From assembly GCF_014712225.1 (NCBI RefSeq), contig NZ_JACXBW010000001.1:62001-126000 (forward strand): a DNA stretch of 64,000 nt. Direction: 5' to 3'. This DNA comes from Pseudarthrobacter sulfonivorans. GTDB taxonomy: Bacteria; Actinomycetota; Actinomycetes; Actinomycetales; Micrococcaceae. This document shows, in pieces, positions 35,720-43,873 of the stretch. Each line of letters starts with the position of its first letter. Positions within the stretch are counted from its first letter, which is position 1. Below the pieces are notes generated by a model. It worked only from the letters and a program-made list of their open reading frames with translations, searched no databases and had not been told where the DNA came from. The translations under genes were made by a program, and so were the position numbers.

Positions 35720-35800
35720 CTTTGCAATGTTGGATTACCCGGTCCAGATCAGAACCATGGTTACTGCGCGTGCTCCGGCATTACGCCGGAACAGCTTGCG

Positions 35801-35873
35801 CAGGGCAGACAGGACTCGAACCTGCAACCTGCGGTTTTGGAGACCGCTGCGCTACCAATTGCGCCACTACCCT
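35801..35873 (-). tRNA. trnW: tRNA-Trp (CCA anticodon)
   Basis: The 73-nt sequence has a 7-bp acceptor stem (AGGGTAG/CTGCCCT, one G-T pair), an anticodon loop CTCCAAA with CCA, and a T-arm with GGTTCGAGTCC. The discriminator is G and no 3' CCA is encoded. It is just upstream of secE, a common location for tRNA-Trp. Confidence 0.97.
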
Positions 35874-35956
35874 TTGGGAGGAAAACGAAATCCTGCCGTG
35901 ATCGCCAGCTTTCACTGGGGCGCACGTCATCATCCGTGTTTCAACACCGGAGAACA

Positions 35957-35985
35957 AGTCTACGCAACAACTTCGTCTACGTCGA
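35957..35985 (-). promoter_or_regulatory. Promoter of tRNA-Trp
   Basis: On the minus strand TCGACG (35980-35985), a 17-bp spacer and TAGACT (35957-35962) form a good promoter ~84 bp before the tRNA. Transcription may run on into secE-nusG. Confidence 0.6.
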
Positions 35986-36143
35986 ACCAGCCTCGTTCCG
36001 GACCTCCGTTTCGCCGTCATATGTGCCCCTGGCCTGCAGTCACATCCACGCCGGCAATCCGAACGATCCGGTGAACAGCATAGAGTAGATCTCGTCGAAT
36101 TCCACCATCAGCCCTCGGGCTGCAAGCGAAGAACGGACCCGCC

Positions 36144-37361
36144 ATGTCTTCCGCCCGCGTTTCCCAGCGCATATCCGCCATTGCCGAATCCGCAACCCTG
36201 GCCGTTGACGCCAAGGCCAAGGCGCTGAAGGCAGCCGGCCGGCCGGTCATTGGCTTCGGCGCGGGCGAACCGGACTTTCCCACCCCGGACTACATCGTAA
36301 AGGCGTCCATCGAGGCAGCCGGCCAGCCCAAATACCACCGCTACTCTCCCGCCAGTGGCTTGCCGGAACTGAAGAAGGCCATTGCGGAAAAGACCCTGCG
36401 CGATTCCGGCTACACCGTTGACCCGTCCCAGGTGCTGGTGACCAACGGCGGCAAGCAGGCCGTTTACAACACCTTCGCCACGCTCGTGGATCCGGGCGAC
36501 GAAGTGATTGTGCCCACGCCGTTCTGGACCACCTACCCGGAGGCCATCCGGCTCGCTGGCGGCGTTCCCGTAGAGGTTTTCGCCGGCCCGGAGCAGGACT
36601 ACCTGGTCACAGTGGATCAGCTTGAGGCGGCCCTCACGGAGAAGTCCAAAATCCTGCTGTTTGTGTCGCCGTCGAACCCCACCGGCGCGGTGTACTCCCC
36701 CGAGCAGGTCGCTGAAATCGGTAAGTGGGCCGCGTCCAAGGGCCTGTGGGTCGTCACCGACGAGATCTACGAGCACCTGACCTACGACGGCGTTCCGTTC
36801 ACTTCCATCGCCACCGCGGCCCCGGAACTCGGCGACAAAGTGGTCATCCTCAACGGTGTGGCCAAGACCTACGCGATGACCGGATGGCGTGTCGGCTGGA
36901 TGATCGGCCCGGCCGATGTCATCAAGGCCGCCACCAACCTGCAGTCCCACGCGACCTCCAATGTCTCCAACATCATGCAGATCGCCGCCCTCGCCGCCGT
37001 TTCCGGACCGCTGACCGCCGTCGACGAGATGAAGGTGGCCTTTGACCGCCGCCGCAAGGCGATCGTCGCGGGCCTGAACGCCATCGACGGGGTGGAATGC
37101 CCGACGCCGAAGGGCGCCTTCTACGTGTACGCGGACGTCCGCGGGCTGCTGGGGAAGGAATTCCCGACGGCGGCAGGCACCGCGACGCCGTCGACCTCCG
37201 CGGAACTGGCTGCCTTGATCCTGGACGAGGTCGAGGTTGCTGTCGTGCCGGGTGAGGCCTTCGGCCCCTCCGGCTTCCTGCGTCTCTCCTACGCCCTCGG
37301 CGACGAGGACCTGGCCACCGGCGTCGCCCGGCTCCAGGACTTCCTGGGCAAGGCCAAGTAG
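36144..37361 (+). CDS. Class I PLP-dependent aminotransferase, probable aspartate aminotransferase
   Basis: Predicted to transfer amino groups between aspartate and 2-oxoglutarate. The 405-aa product has the N-terminal [15 protein letters not shown] motif, [12 protein letters not shown], and the PLP-lysine motif [16 protein letters not shown] (Lys near residue 241), followed by the conserved Arg late in the protein ([10 protein letters not shown]). This is the Ib-type bacterial AspAT family. Other amino acid substrates cannot be excluded. A TAGAGT at 36081-36086 is a possible -10. Confidence 0.92.
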   Translation: MSSARVSQRISAIAESATLAVDAKAKALKAAGRPVIGFGAGEPDFPTPDYIVKASIEAAGQPKYHRYSPASGLPELKKAIAEKTLRDSGYTVDPSQVLVTNGGKQAVYNTFATLVDPGDEVIVPTPFWTTYPEAIRLAGGVPVEVFAGPEQDYLVTVDQLEAALTEKSKILLFVSPSNPTGAVYSPEQVAEIGKWAASKGLWVVTDEIYEHLTYDGVPFTSIATAAPELGDKVVILNGVAKTYAMTGWRVGWMIGPADVIKAATNLQSHATSNVSNIMQIAALAAVSGPLTAVDEMKVAFDRRRKAIVAGLNAIDGVECPTPKGAFYVYADVRGLLGKEFPTAAGTATPSTSAELAALILDEVEVAVVPGEAFGPSGFLRLSYALGDEDLATGVARLQDFLGKAK

Positions 37362-37362
37362 G

Positions 37363-37497
37363 GACGCTCTCTCACTTATTGCAGGAAAAACCGGAACGCT
37401 CTATCACTTTCTTTAGGAGAGTGATAGAGCGTTCCGGTTTAAACCGCATCAAGTGAGAGACCGATTGCGTATGAGCCGCATTAAGTGATAGAGCGTT
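37363..37497. repeat. Palindromic element, GCTCTMTCACT family, third locus
   Basis: Five copies of the 13-bp motif ACGCTCTMTCACT occur: direct at 37364 and 37396, inverted at 37420, 37452 (partial) and 37484. The middle part is a perfect 20-bp stem (37388-37407 with 37421-37440). The same motif builds the tandem repeat at 1404-1925. It begins 2 bp after the aminotransferase stop and ends 12 bp before the stop of the convergent response regulator gene, so it can act as a two-way terminator. Confidence 0.92.
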
Positions 37498-37509
37498 TTG
37501 GGGGCGGGG

Positions 37510-38193
37510 CTAGAGGAGGCGGCGCTCCGCAGCCCACTTGGTCAGCTCGTGGCGGCTTGAAAGCTGGAGCTTGCGCAGCACCGCGGACACGTGGGTCTCC
37601 ACGGTCTTGATGCTGATGAACAGCTCCTTGGCGACTTCCTTGTAGCTGTAACCGCGGGCGATCAGCCGCATCACTTCCAGTTCGCGGGCGGAGAGCTTGT
37701 CGAGTTCATTGTCGGCGATGTCGGCCGGCGCGGTGCCGAATGCATCCAGCACAAAGCCGGCCAGCCGGGGCGAGAACACGGCGTCGCCGCCCGCAACGCG
37801 GAACACGGCATCCGTGATCTCGGCGCCGGAAATGGTTTTGGTGACATAGCCGCGTGCCCCGGCCCGGATGACCGCCACCACGTCCTCGGCTGCGTCGGAG
37901 ACACTGAGGGCCAGGAACTTTGTGGTCCCCAAGAGCGCTGCGGAGCCTGCGATGACCTCGCGTCCGCCGCCGCCCAGGCCGCCCGGCAGGTGCACGTCCA
38001 GCAGCACCACCTCGGGCCGTTCCCGGGCGATCACCGCAATGGCCTGCTCCACGGTGGCGGCCTCACCCACCACCTGGATGCTGGCGTCGAGGTCGGCTTT
38101 GAGGCCTGACCGGAAAATCCCGTGGTCGTCCACGATCACTACCCTGACGGACTGTGCCGGGCGATTGGGTGCGGTGCCCTGTGCGTTGTTCAT
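37510..38193 (-). CDS. LuxR/NarL-family response regulator
   Basis: Predicted output partner of the adjacent PspC-domain kinase. The 227-aa protein has a receiver domain (phospho-Asp in EVVLLDVHLPG, about residue 62) and a C-terminal LuxR-type helix-turn-helix (LSARELEVMRLIARG through VETHVSAVLRKL). It overlaps the kinase stop by 4 bp (ATGA), so the two are co-translated. Target genes probably include the divergent PspC operon, by analogy with Psp/Lia systems. Confidence 0.93.
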   Translation of the reverse strand: MNNAQGTAPNRPAQSVRVVIVDDHGIFRSGLKADLDASIQVVGEAATVEQAIAVIARERPEVVLLDVHLPGGLGGGGREVIAGSAALLGTTKFLALSVSDAAEDVVAVIRAGARGYVTKTISGAEITDAVFRVAGGDAVFSPRLAGFVLDAFGTAPADIADNELDKLSARELEVMRLIARGYSYKEVAKELFISIKTVETHVSAVLRKLQLSSRHELTKWAAERRLL

Positions 38194-39638
38194 AATCTTC
38201 CTTCTGCGTTATCCGGATGGCGCGCGGGCAGGCCCAAACGCACCTCGGTGCCGTTAGGGGTGCTGGTGATGGCGGCCGTCCCCCCGTGGCGCTTCATGCG
38301 TCCGATGATGGATTCCCGGACGCCCAGCCGGTCCTCGGGAACATCGTCCAGGTCGAAGCCCGGGCCCCGGTCCTTAACGAAGACTTCGACGCGGCCATCC
38401 GAGACCTCCAGGTACACGGAGACGGTTCCGCCGCCGTGCCGGGAGGCGTTCAGCATCGCCTCGCGGCTGGCCTGGACCAGGGCTTCATGGGCTTCGGTCA
38501 TGGCGGTGTCCCCGACGCTGACCACCTCTACGGCGTTGCCCAGGAAATCCTCCACCTCGGCGGCCGCGGCCTTGATCCGGTCCGAAAGCTGGCCGGCTTC
38601 CTTGCCCGGGTCCTGGAACAGCCAGCCCCGCAGTTCACGCTCCTGCGCCCTGGCCAGGCGCACCACATCGTGTTCACTGCCGGCGCGCCGCTGGATCAGG
38701 GCCAGGGTCTGCAGCACGGAGTCGTGCAGGTGTGCTGCGATCTCGGCCCGCTCCGTTTCGCGGATCCTGCCCGAGCGCTCCGCTTCCAGGTCCCGCCAGA
38801 ATTTCAGCGCCCACGGCAGCAGCACCAGCATCACCCCGCCCAGGACCGCCACCGATGCCAGCAGCGCCAGCCAGGTCTGTTCCCAGGAGCCGGAACCGGA
38901 CACCATCACCAGCACACCGGCTACCACCAGCGCCAGGCCGGCAGCGAGACGCCCCCACCCGCCCGCCTGGTCTGCCTTGGTTTTGTCCACCAGTCCGGCG
39001 CGGCGGTTTTCGTCGAGCTGCATCCAGGCGATGGCTGCCCCGCCAAGCACGGCGGCAGCGGGGATGAGGGTCCCCAGCGGCACGTCCACGCCCAGGAGCT
39101 GGGCGATCATGATGCCCGCCACCAGCAGCAGACCGGTTCCCAGCAGGATCTCCTTGCCGTACCGCACACCGCGGACGCTGAACCACGGCGCAGTGGGGGC
39201 AGCGCCGTCACCGGCGCCGGGGAGGACAGCCAGGGGCGGGACAGCAGCGGGCGGAACAGCAGCACCGGAAGCACCCGCGCTGGAGCGCACCCCCGCAGCG
39301 GAGGCACCGGCGTCGGGCATTCCCCACAGCGGGGCCGACGGCGCGTGGCCGGTAAAGTGCGCCGCCGTTACGGGCGCCGGCGTGAGGCTCACGGCCGGGG
39401 CAATGGGCGACGCCGGACGCCGGGCGTTGCGCCGGGCGCTTTCGTCTGCCGTGGGGACCATGATCCACAGCCACGCGTAGAAAGCCAGCCCCGCACCACC
39501 CGCGAGTGTTGCGAGCGCCATGCCGGTCCTGACGTTTCGCACGGGCCAGCCCAGATGGGCCGCCAGGCCGGCACACACGCCCGCGATGACGCGGTCGGTG
39601 CTGCGGACCAGCGGGGGGCGGGTAAGTGCGGTGGTCAT
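38190..39638 (-). CDS. PspC-domain sensor histidine kinase
   Basis: The 482-aa membrane kinase starts with a PspC domain (about residues 8-62, STDRVIAGVCAGLAAHLGWPVRNV), then several transmembrane helices, a DHp helix of the NarL-kinase type (EIAAHLHDSVLQTL, His near residue 303) and an HATPase domain (NASRHGGG, DRGPGFDLDD). It would sense envelope stress through PspC and the membrane part. The ATG lies 6 nt after TTGGAT, so a leaderless message is likely. It is divergent from three PspC-related genes. Confidence 0.93.
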   Translation of the reverse strand: MTTALTRPPLVRSTDRVIAGVCAGLAAHLGWPVRNVRTGMALATLAGGAGLAFYAWLWIMVPTADESARRNARRPASPIAPAVSLTPAPVTAAHFTGHAPSAPLWGMPDAGASAAGVRSSAGASGAAVPPAAVPPLAVLPGAGDGAAPTAPWFSVRGVRYGKEILLGTGLLLVAGIMIAQLLGVDVPLGTLIPAAAVLGGAAIAWMQLDENRRAGLVDKTKADQAGGWGRLAAGLALVVAGVLVMVSGSGSWEQTWLALLASVAVLGGVMLVLLPWALKFWRDLEAERSGRIRETERAEIAAHLHDSVLQTLALIQRRAGSEHDVVRLARAQERELRGWLFQDPGKEAGQLSDRIKAAAAEVEDFLGNAVEVVSVGDTAMTEAHEALVQASREAMLNASRHGGGTVSVYLEVSDGRVEVFVKDRGPGFDLDDVPEDRLGVRESIIGRMKRHGGTAAITSTPNGTEVRLGLPARHPDNAEGRL

Positions 39639-39644
39639 GAGTCA

Positions 39645-39756
39645 ATCCAAGCACGGATCAGGGTCTCCCGGACCCGGTTGCGGCCGGAACCGGGGGTGAC
39701 TCAGGGACGAGTCAGGGTGTTCCCCAATAGTGCCCGGCCGCCGCTGACGGCAGGAT
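39645..39756. promoter_or_regulatory. Divergent, probably leaderless promoters of the PspC module
   Basis: On the minus strand TTGGAT (39645-39650) lies 6 nt before the kinase ATG at 39638. On the plus strand CAGGAT (39751-39756) lies 6 nt before the ATG at 39763. Both fit the -10/leaderless spacing seen elsewhere in the window, each with one deviation from TANNNT. The 124-bp gap probably also holds the response regulator's binding site. Confidence 0.45.
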
Positions 39757-39762
39757 CGAAGT

Positions 39763-41334
39763 ATGAACTCGCAGACCCCTATCCCCGACGACGGCCAGCC
39801 CACCGAACCCGTTCCACCGGGCGGTCAGGACCAGCCCACTGAGCCTCTTCCGCCCCGCGGACAGGACCAGCCCACCGAACCCCTCCTGCCGCCGCCCCCG
39901 GCCGCAGGCCAGCATCCCGGCCCGCAGGCGCCCGGGCAGCCGACTGACTTCTTCCCCTGGATCCGGAGCCACGGCATCTACCGTGGACGCGACCGGTGGA
40001 TCGGCGGCGTTTCCAGCGGCATCGCACACCGGATGGGCATCGATCCGCTGATCGTCCGGGGCATCTTCATCGTCCTGACCCTGTTCGCCGGAATCGGCGT
40101 CCTGCTTTACGGCTTGGCCTGGGCCCTCCTGCCAGAGCCCGACGGGCGCATCCACGTCCAGGAGGCCGGCGCCGGCCGGTGGTCAAGCGGCATGACCGGC
40201 GCGCTGATCACCACAGTGCTCGGACTCACCGGCCTCGGCGGCGGATTCTGGGGCTGGAGCCACAACGGCTTCGGCGGATTCCTCTGGACCGTCTTCTGGG
40301 TGGGCGGTGCCATCTACGTCATCTACTACCTCACCCAACGGAACAAGGCCCGGAACGGAGCCCCCATGAACGCCACACCCCGGCCCGCCGGGGCCGGCGG
40401 CAACGCCGCCTTCGCAGCCCCCTATGCCACGCAATACCCCACGGCCCCCTACACGTCGCCCTACGCCGGGACGGATACCGGCTCCGCCGCAATTCCTCCC
40501 TACACCCCGACGCCGTCCGCAGGCTCCACGCCGCCCTCCGGCGGTGCGTTCCCGGGCGGTGACAAGTACGGTGGCGGCAGCTACGGTGGCGGCAGCTACG
40601 GCAGCGGGGGCTACGGCGGGAGCAATTACGACGGCGGCAGCTCGGGCGGCGGTAACTATGGCGGCGGCTACCAGGCAAAGGGCCCCGCCCAGGCACCACA
40701 TGCCCGCCCCTCCGGCCCCGGCGCCCCTGCCGTGGCCGTCACCGCCGGCGTAGCGCTGCTGGTGGGCGGCGGACTGAAGGCCCTCGACGCCTTCAACGTG
40801 ATCGATCTCGGCCAGTCCGCCAACGCCGTCGTATGGGCCAGCGGCGCAGCCGTGGTTGGCCTGGGCATCCTCATTGCAGGCCTCCGCGGTAAGACGGCGG
40901 GCATCCTCAGCCTCTTCGCCGTAGTAGCCCTGATCACGGGCGGTATCTACAACGTGGTGGGCAACAGCGACAGGGTCCGCTTCACTGACGTCAACTGGAC
41001 GCCGGTAAGTATTGAACAGGCCCGGGACGGCTACAACGTCACCGCAGGTCGCGGCACTCTTGACCTCACCGACCTGAACGTCACCGCACCGCTGACGTCC
41101 GACGTCGTGGTTCCCCTTGACGTCACAGCCAGCAACGTCACGGTCGTGATCCCGGCGGACGTCCCCGTGACGGTCAGGGCCGATATGACCATGGGCAACA
41201 TTCACGAAGGCGCCGACAGCCGCAGCGGAATCACCACCCGCGAAAGCAAGTACAACACCGACAAACGCGGAGCCAGCCTGATCGTGCAGATTGACGGCAC
41301 CTTCAGCAACGTCACCATTCAGGAAGGAAACTGA
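39763..41334 (+). CDS. PspC protein with LiaF-like C-terminal domain
   Basis: The 523-aa membrane protein has a Pro/Gln-rich N-terminus with near-repeats (GQDQPTEP), a PspC domain at about 67-125 (RWIGGVSSGIAHRMGIDPLIV), and further transmembrane helices. A striking Gly/Tyr/Ser-rich linker near 265-305 (YGGGSYGGGSYGSGGYGG) is followed by more helices and an all-beta, Thr/Val/Asp-rich domain (about 415-523) like LiaF/DUF2154 'toast-rack' domains. Such PspC-plus-beta-domain proteins accompany Lia/Psp envelope-stress kinases. Confidence 0.85.
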   Translation: MNSQTPIPDDGQPTEPVPPGGQDQPTEPLPPRGQDQPTEPLLPPPPAAGQHPGPQAPGQPTDFFPWIRSHGIYRGRDRWIGGVSSGIAHRMGIDPLIVRGIFIVLTLFAGIGVLLYGLAWALLPEPDGRIHVQEAGAGRWSSGMTGALITTVLGLTGLGGGFWGWSHNGFGGFLWTVFWVGGAIYVIYYLTQRNKARNGAPMNATPRPAGAGGNAAFAAPYATQYPTAPYTSPYAGTDTGSAAIPPYTPTPSAGSTPPSGGAFPGGDKYGGGSYGGGSYGSGGYGGSNYDGGSSGGGNYGGGYQAKGPAQAPHARPSGPGAPAVAVTAGVALLVGGGLKALDAFNVIDLGQSANAVVWASGAAVVGLGILIAGLRGKTAGILSLFAVVALITGGIYNVVGNSDRVRFTDVNWTPVSIEQARDGYNVTAGRGTLDLTDLNVTAPLTSDVVVPLDVTASNVTVVIPADVPVTVRADMTMGNIHEGADSRSGITTRESKYNTDKRGASLIVQIDGTFSNVTIQEGN

Positions 41335-41335
41335 C

Positions 41336-41629
41336 ATGAGCAGCTTTGATCCGGCACCGGATTCATCCAAGTCGGAAAGCACGACGCCGGCAACGCCGTC
41401 CGGAACCGACGCACCGCAGCAGCCATCCGCCCGCGTCGGCACCATAGTCTGGAGCCTCATCGTCCTGGCACTGGCCGCACTCATCATCGTCGCCCAGCTG
41501 GGCGTCGTGACGCTGAACGGCACCTATGTGCTGATCGGGCTCATGATCGGGGCCGGCGCGGCACTCGTCATCGGCGGCCTGCTCTCGGCCCGGAAACGTG
41601 ACAACAAACCTACAACAGGGAAGTCTTGA
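41336..41629 (+). CDS. Small membrane protein of the PspC operon, 97 aa
   Basis: Function unknown. The ATG at 41336 is preceded by AGGAAGGA, 1 bp after the upstream stop. Residues 1-35 are Ser/Pro/Thr-rich. Two transmembrane helices follow (about 38-58 and 62-82), then a short basic tail (ARKRDNKPTTGKS). It is sandwiched between two PspC genes and so is probably part of the same stress module. Confidence 0.8.
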   Translation: MSSFDPAPDSSKSESTTPATPSGTDAPQQPSARVGTIVWSLIVLALAALIIVAQLGVVTLNGTYVLIGLMIGAGAALVIGGLLSARKRDNKPTTGKS

Positions 41630-41632
41630 ACC

Positions 41633-41884
41633 ATGGACAAGTTCTTCAGCATCGTCAGGGGCTTCGGCCTGAAACGCGGTCCCGAACGCTGGCTGGGAGG
41701 CGTGTGCGGCGGCATCGCAGCCAGGCTCAATGTGGATGTGGCCTTTGTGCGGATCGCTTTCCTGGTCTTCTGCCTCCTCCCGGGCCCCGCCGTTGTGATC
41801 TACCTCGCGGCGTGGCTGGTCCTTCCGGACCAGCGCAACTCCATCCCCCTGCAGAACTTCCTGGACCGCCGCGCAATCAGCTGA
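41633..41884 (+). CDS. Small PspC domain protein, 83 aa
   Basis: A nearly minimal PspC protein: ERWLGGVCGGIAARLNVDV followed by a hydrophobic helix (AFLVFCLLPGPAVVIYLAAWLVL). It starts 3 bp after the preceding stop, so the three genes 39763-41884 form an operon. It may regulate or localise the PspC-domain kinase encoded divergently. Confidence 0.9.
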   Translation: MDKFFSIVRGFGLKRGPERWLGGVCGGIAARLNVDVAFVRIAFLVFCLLPGPAVVIYLAAWLVLPDQRNSIPLQNFLDRRAIS

Positions 41885-41905
41885 TCAGGGCACCAGGCAG
41901 GACCC

Positions 41906-41966
41906 GGCGAGACAGGCCCCCGCACCGGAGAACCCCTTCGGACCGGGGGCCTTTTGCTGTCTCGCC
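41906..41966 (+). terminator. Terminator of the PspC operon
   Basis: An inner GGCCCCC/GGGGGCC stem followed by TTTT is nested inside an outer GGCGAGACAG/CTGTCTCGCC stem. It lies 21 bp after the last PspC gene. Confidence 0.8.
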
Positions 41967-42015
41967 TGAAAGGTGCCCTTTGTCACCGGTTTGTGTCGTA
42001 ACGCACACGGCCGAC

Positions 42016-42021
42016 TACAAT
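42016..42021 (+). promoter_or_regulatory. Candidate -10 box of pfkA
   Basis: TACAAT is a near-perfect -10, 63 bp before the pfkA ATG. TTGTGT upstream (41991) would give a long 19-bp spacer, so the -35 is uncertain. Confidence 0.5.
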
Positions 42022-42084
42022 CTAGGTGAGCTCAGCGTGGCGCTCTGCCCCTAACCCCCTTCACATCAGGATTTGAGCAGAGAC

Positions 42085-43110
42085 ATGAAAATTGGAATTC
42101 TCACCAGCGGTGGGGACTGCCCGGGACTGAATGCCGTGATCCGCGGAGCGGTCCTCAAAGGCATCGCCATCCACGGCCACGAATTCGTCGGCTTCCTGGA
42201 CGGCTGGCGCGGTGTGGTCGAAGGCGACATCATCGACATCCCCCGCACCATGGTCCGCGGCATCGCCAAGCAGGGCGGCACCATCCTGGGCACCTCCCGC
42301 ACCAACCCCTTCGAAAACGGCGGCGGCCCCGAAGTCATCAAGGCCCACATGGACCGCCTCGGCATCGACGCCATCATCGCGATCGGCGGCGAAGGGACCC
42401 TGGCAGCAGCAAAACGCCTCACCGACGCCGGCCTCAAAATCGTGGGCGTCCCCAAGACCGTGGACAACGACCTCGACGCCACCGACTACACCTTCGGCTT
42501 TGACACCGCAGTCCAGATTGCCACCGAGGCCATCGACCGCCTCCGCACCACCGGCGAGTCCCACCACCGGTGCATGATCGCCGAGGTCATGGGCCGCCAC
42601 GTGGGCTGGATCGCCCTCCACGCCGGCATGGCAGCCGGCGCCCACGCCATCCTGATCCCGGAGCAGAAAGTCAGCATCGAACAGATCACCGAGTGGGTCC
42701 AGGAAGCCCATGACCGCGGCCGCGCGCCGCTGGTGGTGGTGGCCGAAGGCTTCGTGCCGGAACACATGGAAACCCCGCACTCCGAGCGCGGCCTGGACAC
42801 CTTCGGACGCCCCCGCCTGGGCGGCATCGCGGACCAGCTGGCGCCCGAGATCGAGGCGCGGACCGGCATCGAAACCCGCGCCACCATCCTCGGCCACATC
42901 CAGCGCGGCGGCGTACCCTCAGCCTTCGACCGCGTCCTGGCCACCCGCCTGGGCATGGCCGCCATCGACTCGGTGGTGGAGGGATACTGGGGCACCATGG
43001 TGGCGCTCAAGGGCACCGACATCGAACACGTCGGCTTCGAGAAGGCCCTGGGCCAGCTCAAGACGGTTCCGCAGAAGCGCTACGACGAAGCGGCCGTCCT
43101 GTTCGGCTGA
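42085..43110 (+). CDS. pfkA: 6-phosphofructokinase
   Basis: Phosphorylates fructose 6-phosphate in glycolysis. The 341-aa product starts MKIGILTSGGDCPGLNAVIRG. The GGEGT motif (near residue 103) has Gly where PPi-dependent enzymes have Asp, so ATP is the likely donor. The catalytic loop reads PKTVDND. The ATG at 42085 gives the family-standard start; an in-frame TTG 12 bp upstream is less likely. Length is typical of actinobacterial enzymes of this group. Confidence 0.95.
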   Translation: MKIGILTSGGDCPGLNAVIRGAVLKGIAIHGHEFVGFLDGWRGVVEGDIIDIPRTMVRGIAKQGGTILGTSRTNPFENGGGPEVIKAHMDRLGIDAIIAIGGEGTLAAAKRLTDAGLKIVGVPKTVDNDLDATDYTFGFDTAVQIATEAIDRLRTTGESHHRCMIAEVMGRHVGWIALHAGMAAGAHAILIPEQKVSIEQITEWVQEAHDRGRAPLVVVAEGFVPEHMETPHSERGLDTFGRPRLGGIADQLAPEIEARTGIETRATILGHIQRGGVPSAFDRVLATRLGMAAIDSVVEGYWGTMVALKGTDIEHVGFEKALGQLKTVPQKRYDEAAVLFG

Positions 43111-43125
43111 GCCGCGCATTCCCCC

Positions 43126-43131
43126 TAGGCT
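43126..43131 (+). promoter_or_regulatory. Leaderless -10 box of the GNAT gene at 43138
   Basis: TAGGCT followed by exactly 6 nt and the ATG. The gene has little room for a ribosome binding site after pfkA, in line with a leaderless message. Confidence 0.6.
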
Positions 43132-43137
43132 GGGGAT

Positions 43138-43854
43138 ATGACTCTTGACCCCGGTTCCGCCGCCATCGTCCAGCTCGCGTGGGCCCGGCACCTGGGGCTC
43201 GACGACGACGCTTTCGGTTCGTCCCTGGCGTCCGGCGAGCGGGTGGTCAGGGCCGACGAAACGGCCAAGACAGTGGAGTTCGTCAGGCTTTTCGGGAGCT
43301 CCGCCCTGGTGGGTCCGCAGTGGCTGATCCACGCCGCGGCCGGCATCCCGGATGACGAGATGGCCCACCACGTGACCCTCCTGACCCTGACCCGGTCCCA
43401 CGGAGGCCACGGCCTCGGCGCTGCCGCACTGTTCTTCGCGGATGACCTTCCGCTCCGCCAGCCGGCCGAGGAGCTGACCGTGTCCCACGGCAACCCCGCG
43501 GCGATCGAGCTGGAAGGGCTTTGCCCGCCGGATGACGTCAACGAGGTGGGCCTGTCCGAGCTCGAAAACCGGTACACCATCGTGCATGAGGTGGACGGCC
43601 GGCAGGTGCCGGTGGCGTGCGGTGCATACGCGGAATGGGAGGGCCTGCTGGGCCACCTCGGAGTTCTGGTGGACCCCGAGTGGCGGCGGCGAGGACTGGG
43701 TTCCCTGGCAGCGTCGATCGCGGCCCACGAAGCACTCGCTGCCGGCCTGACTGTCCAGTGGCGGGCCGAAGTCAGCAACACCGGGGCCGTTGCCCTGGCG
43801 CGGCAGCTGGGCCTGACCGCGGGCGGGATCCAGACCAGCGTGCAGCTGGGCTGA
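43138..43854 (+). CDS. GNAT family acetyltransferase
   Basis: Substrate unknown. The 238-aa protein has an N-terminal segment of about 110 residues without recognised features and a C-terminal GNAT domain. The acetyl-CoA loop is WRRRGLGSLAASIAAHE preceded by the beta-strand LGVLVDPE. The end (GAVALARQLGLTAGG) is typical of GNATs. It lies 27 bp after pfkA but appears to have its own promoter. Confidence 0.87.
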   Translation: MTLDPGSAAIVQLAWARHLGLDDDAFGSSLASGERVVRADETAKTVEFVRLFGSSALVGPQWLIHAAAGIPDDEMAHHVTLLTLTRSHGGHGLGAAALFFADDLPLRQPAEELTVSHGNPAAIELEGLCPPDDVNEVGLSELENRYTIVHEVDGRQVPVACGAYAEWEGLLGHLGVLVDPEWRRRGLGSLAASIAAHEALAAGLTVQWRAEVSNTGAVALARQLGLTAGGIQTSVQLG

Positions 43855-43873
43855 GGCTCCTGCCGGCCCGCGC

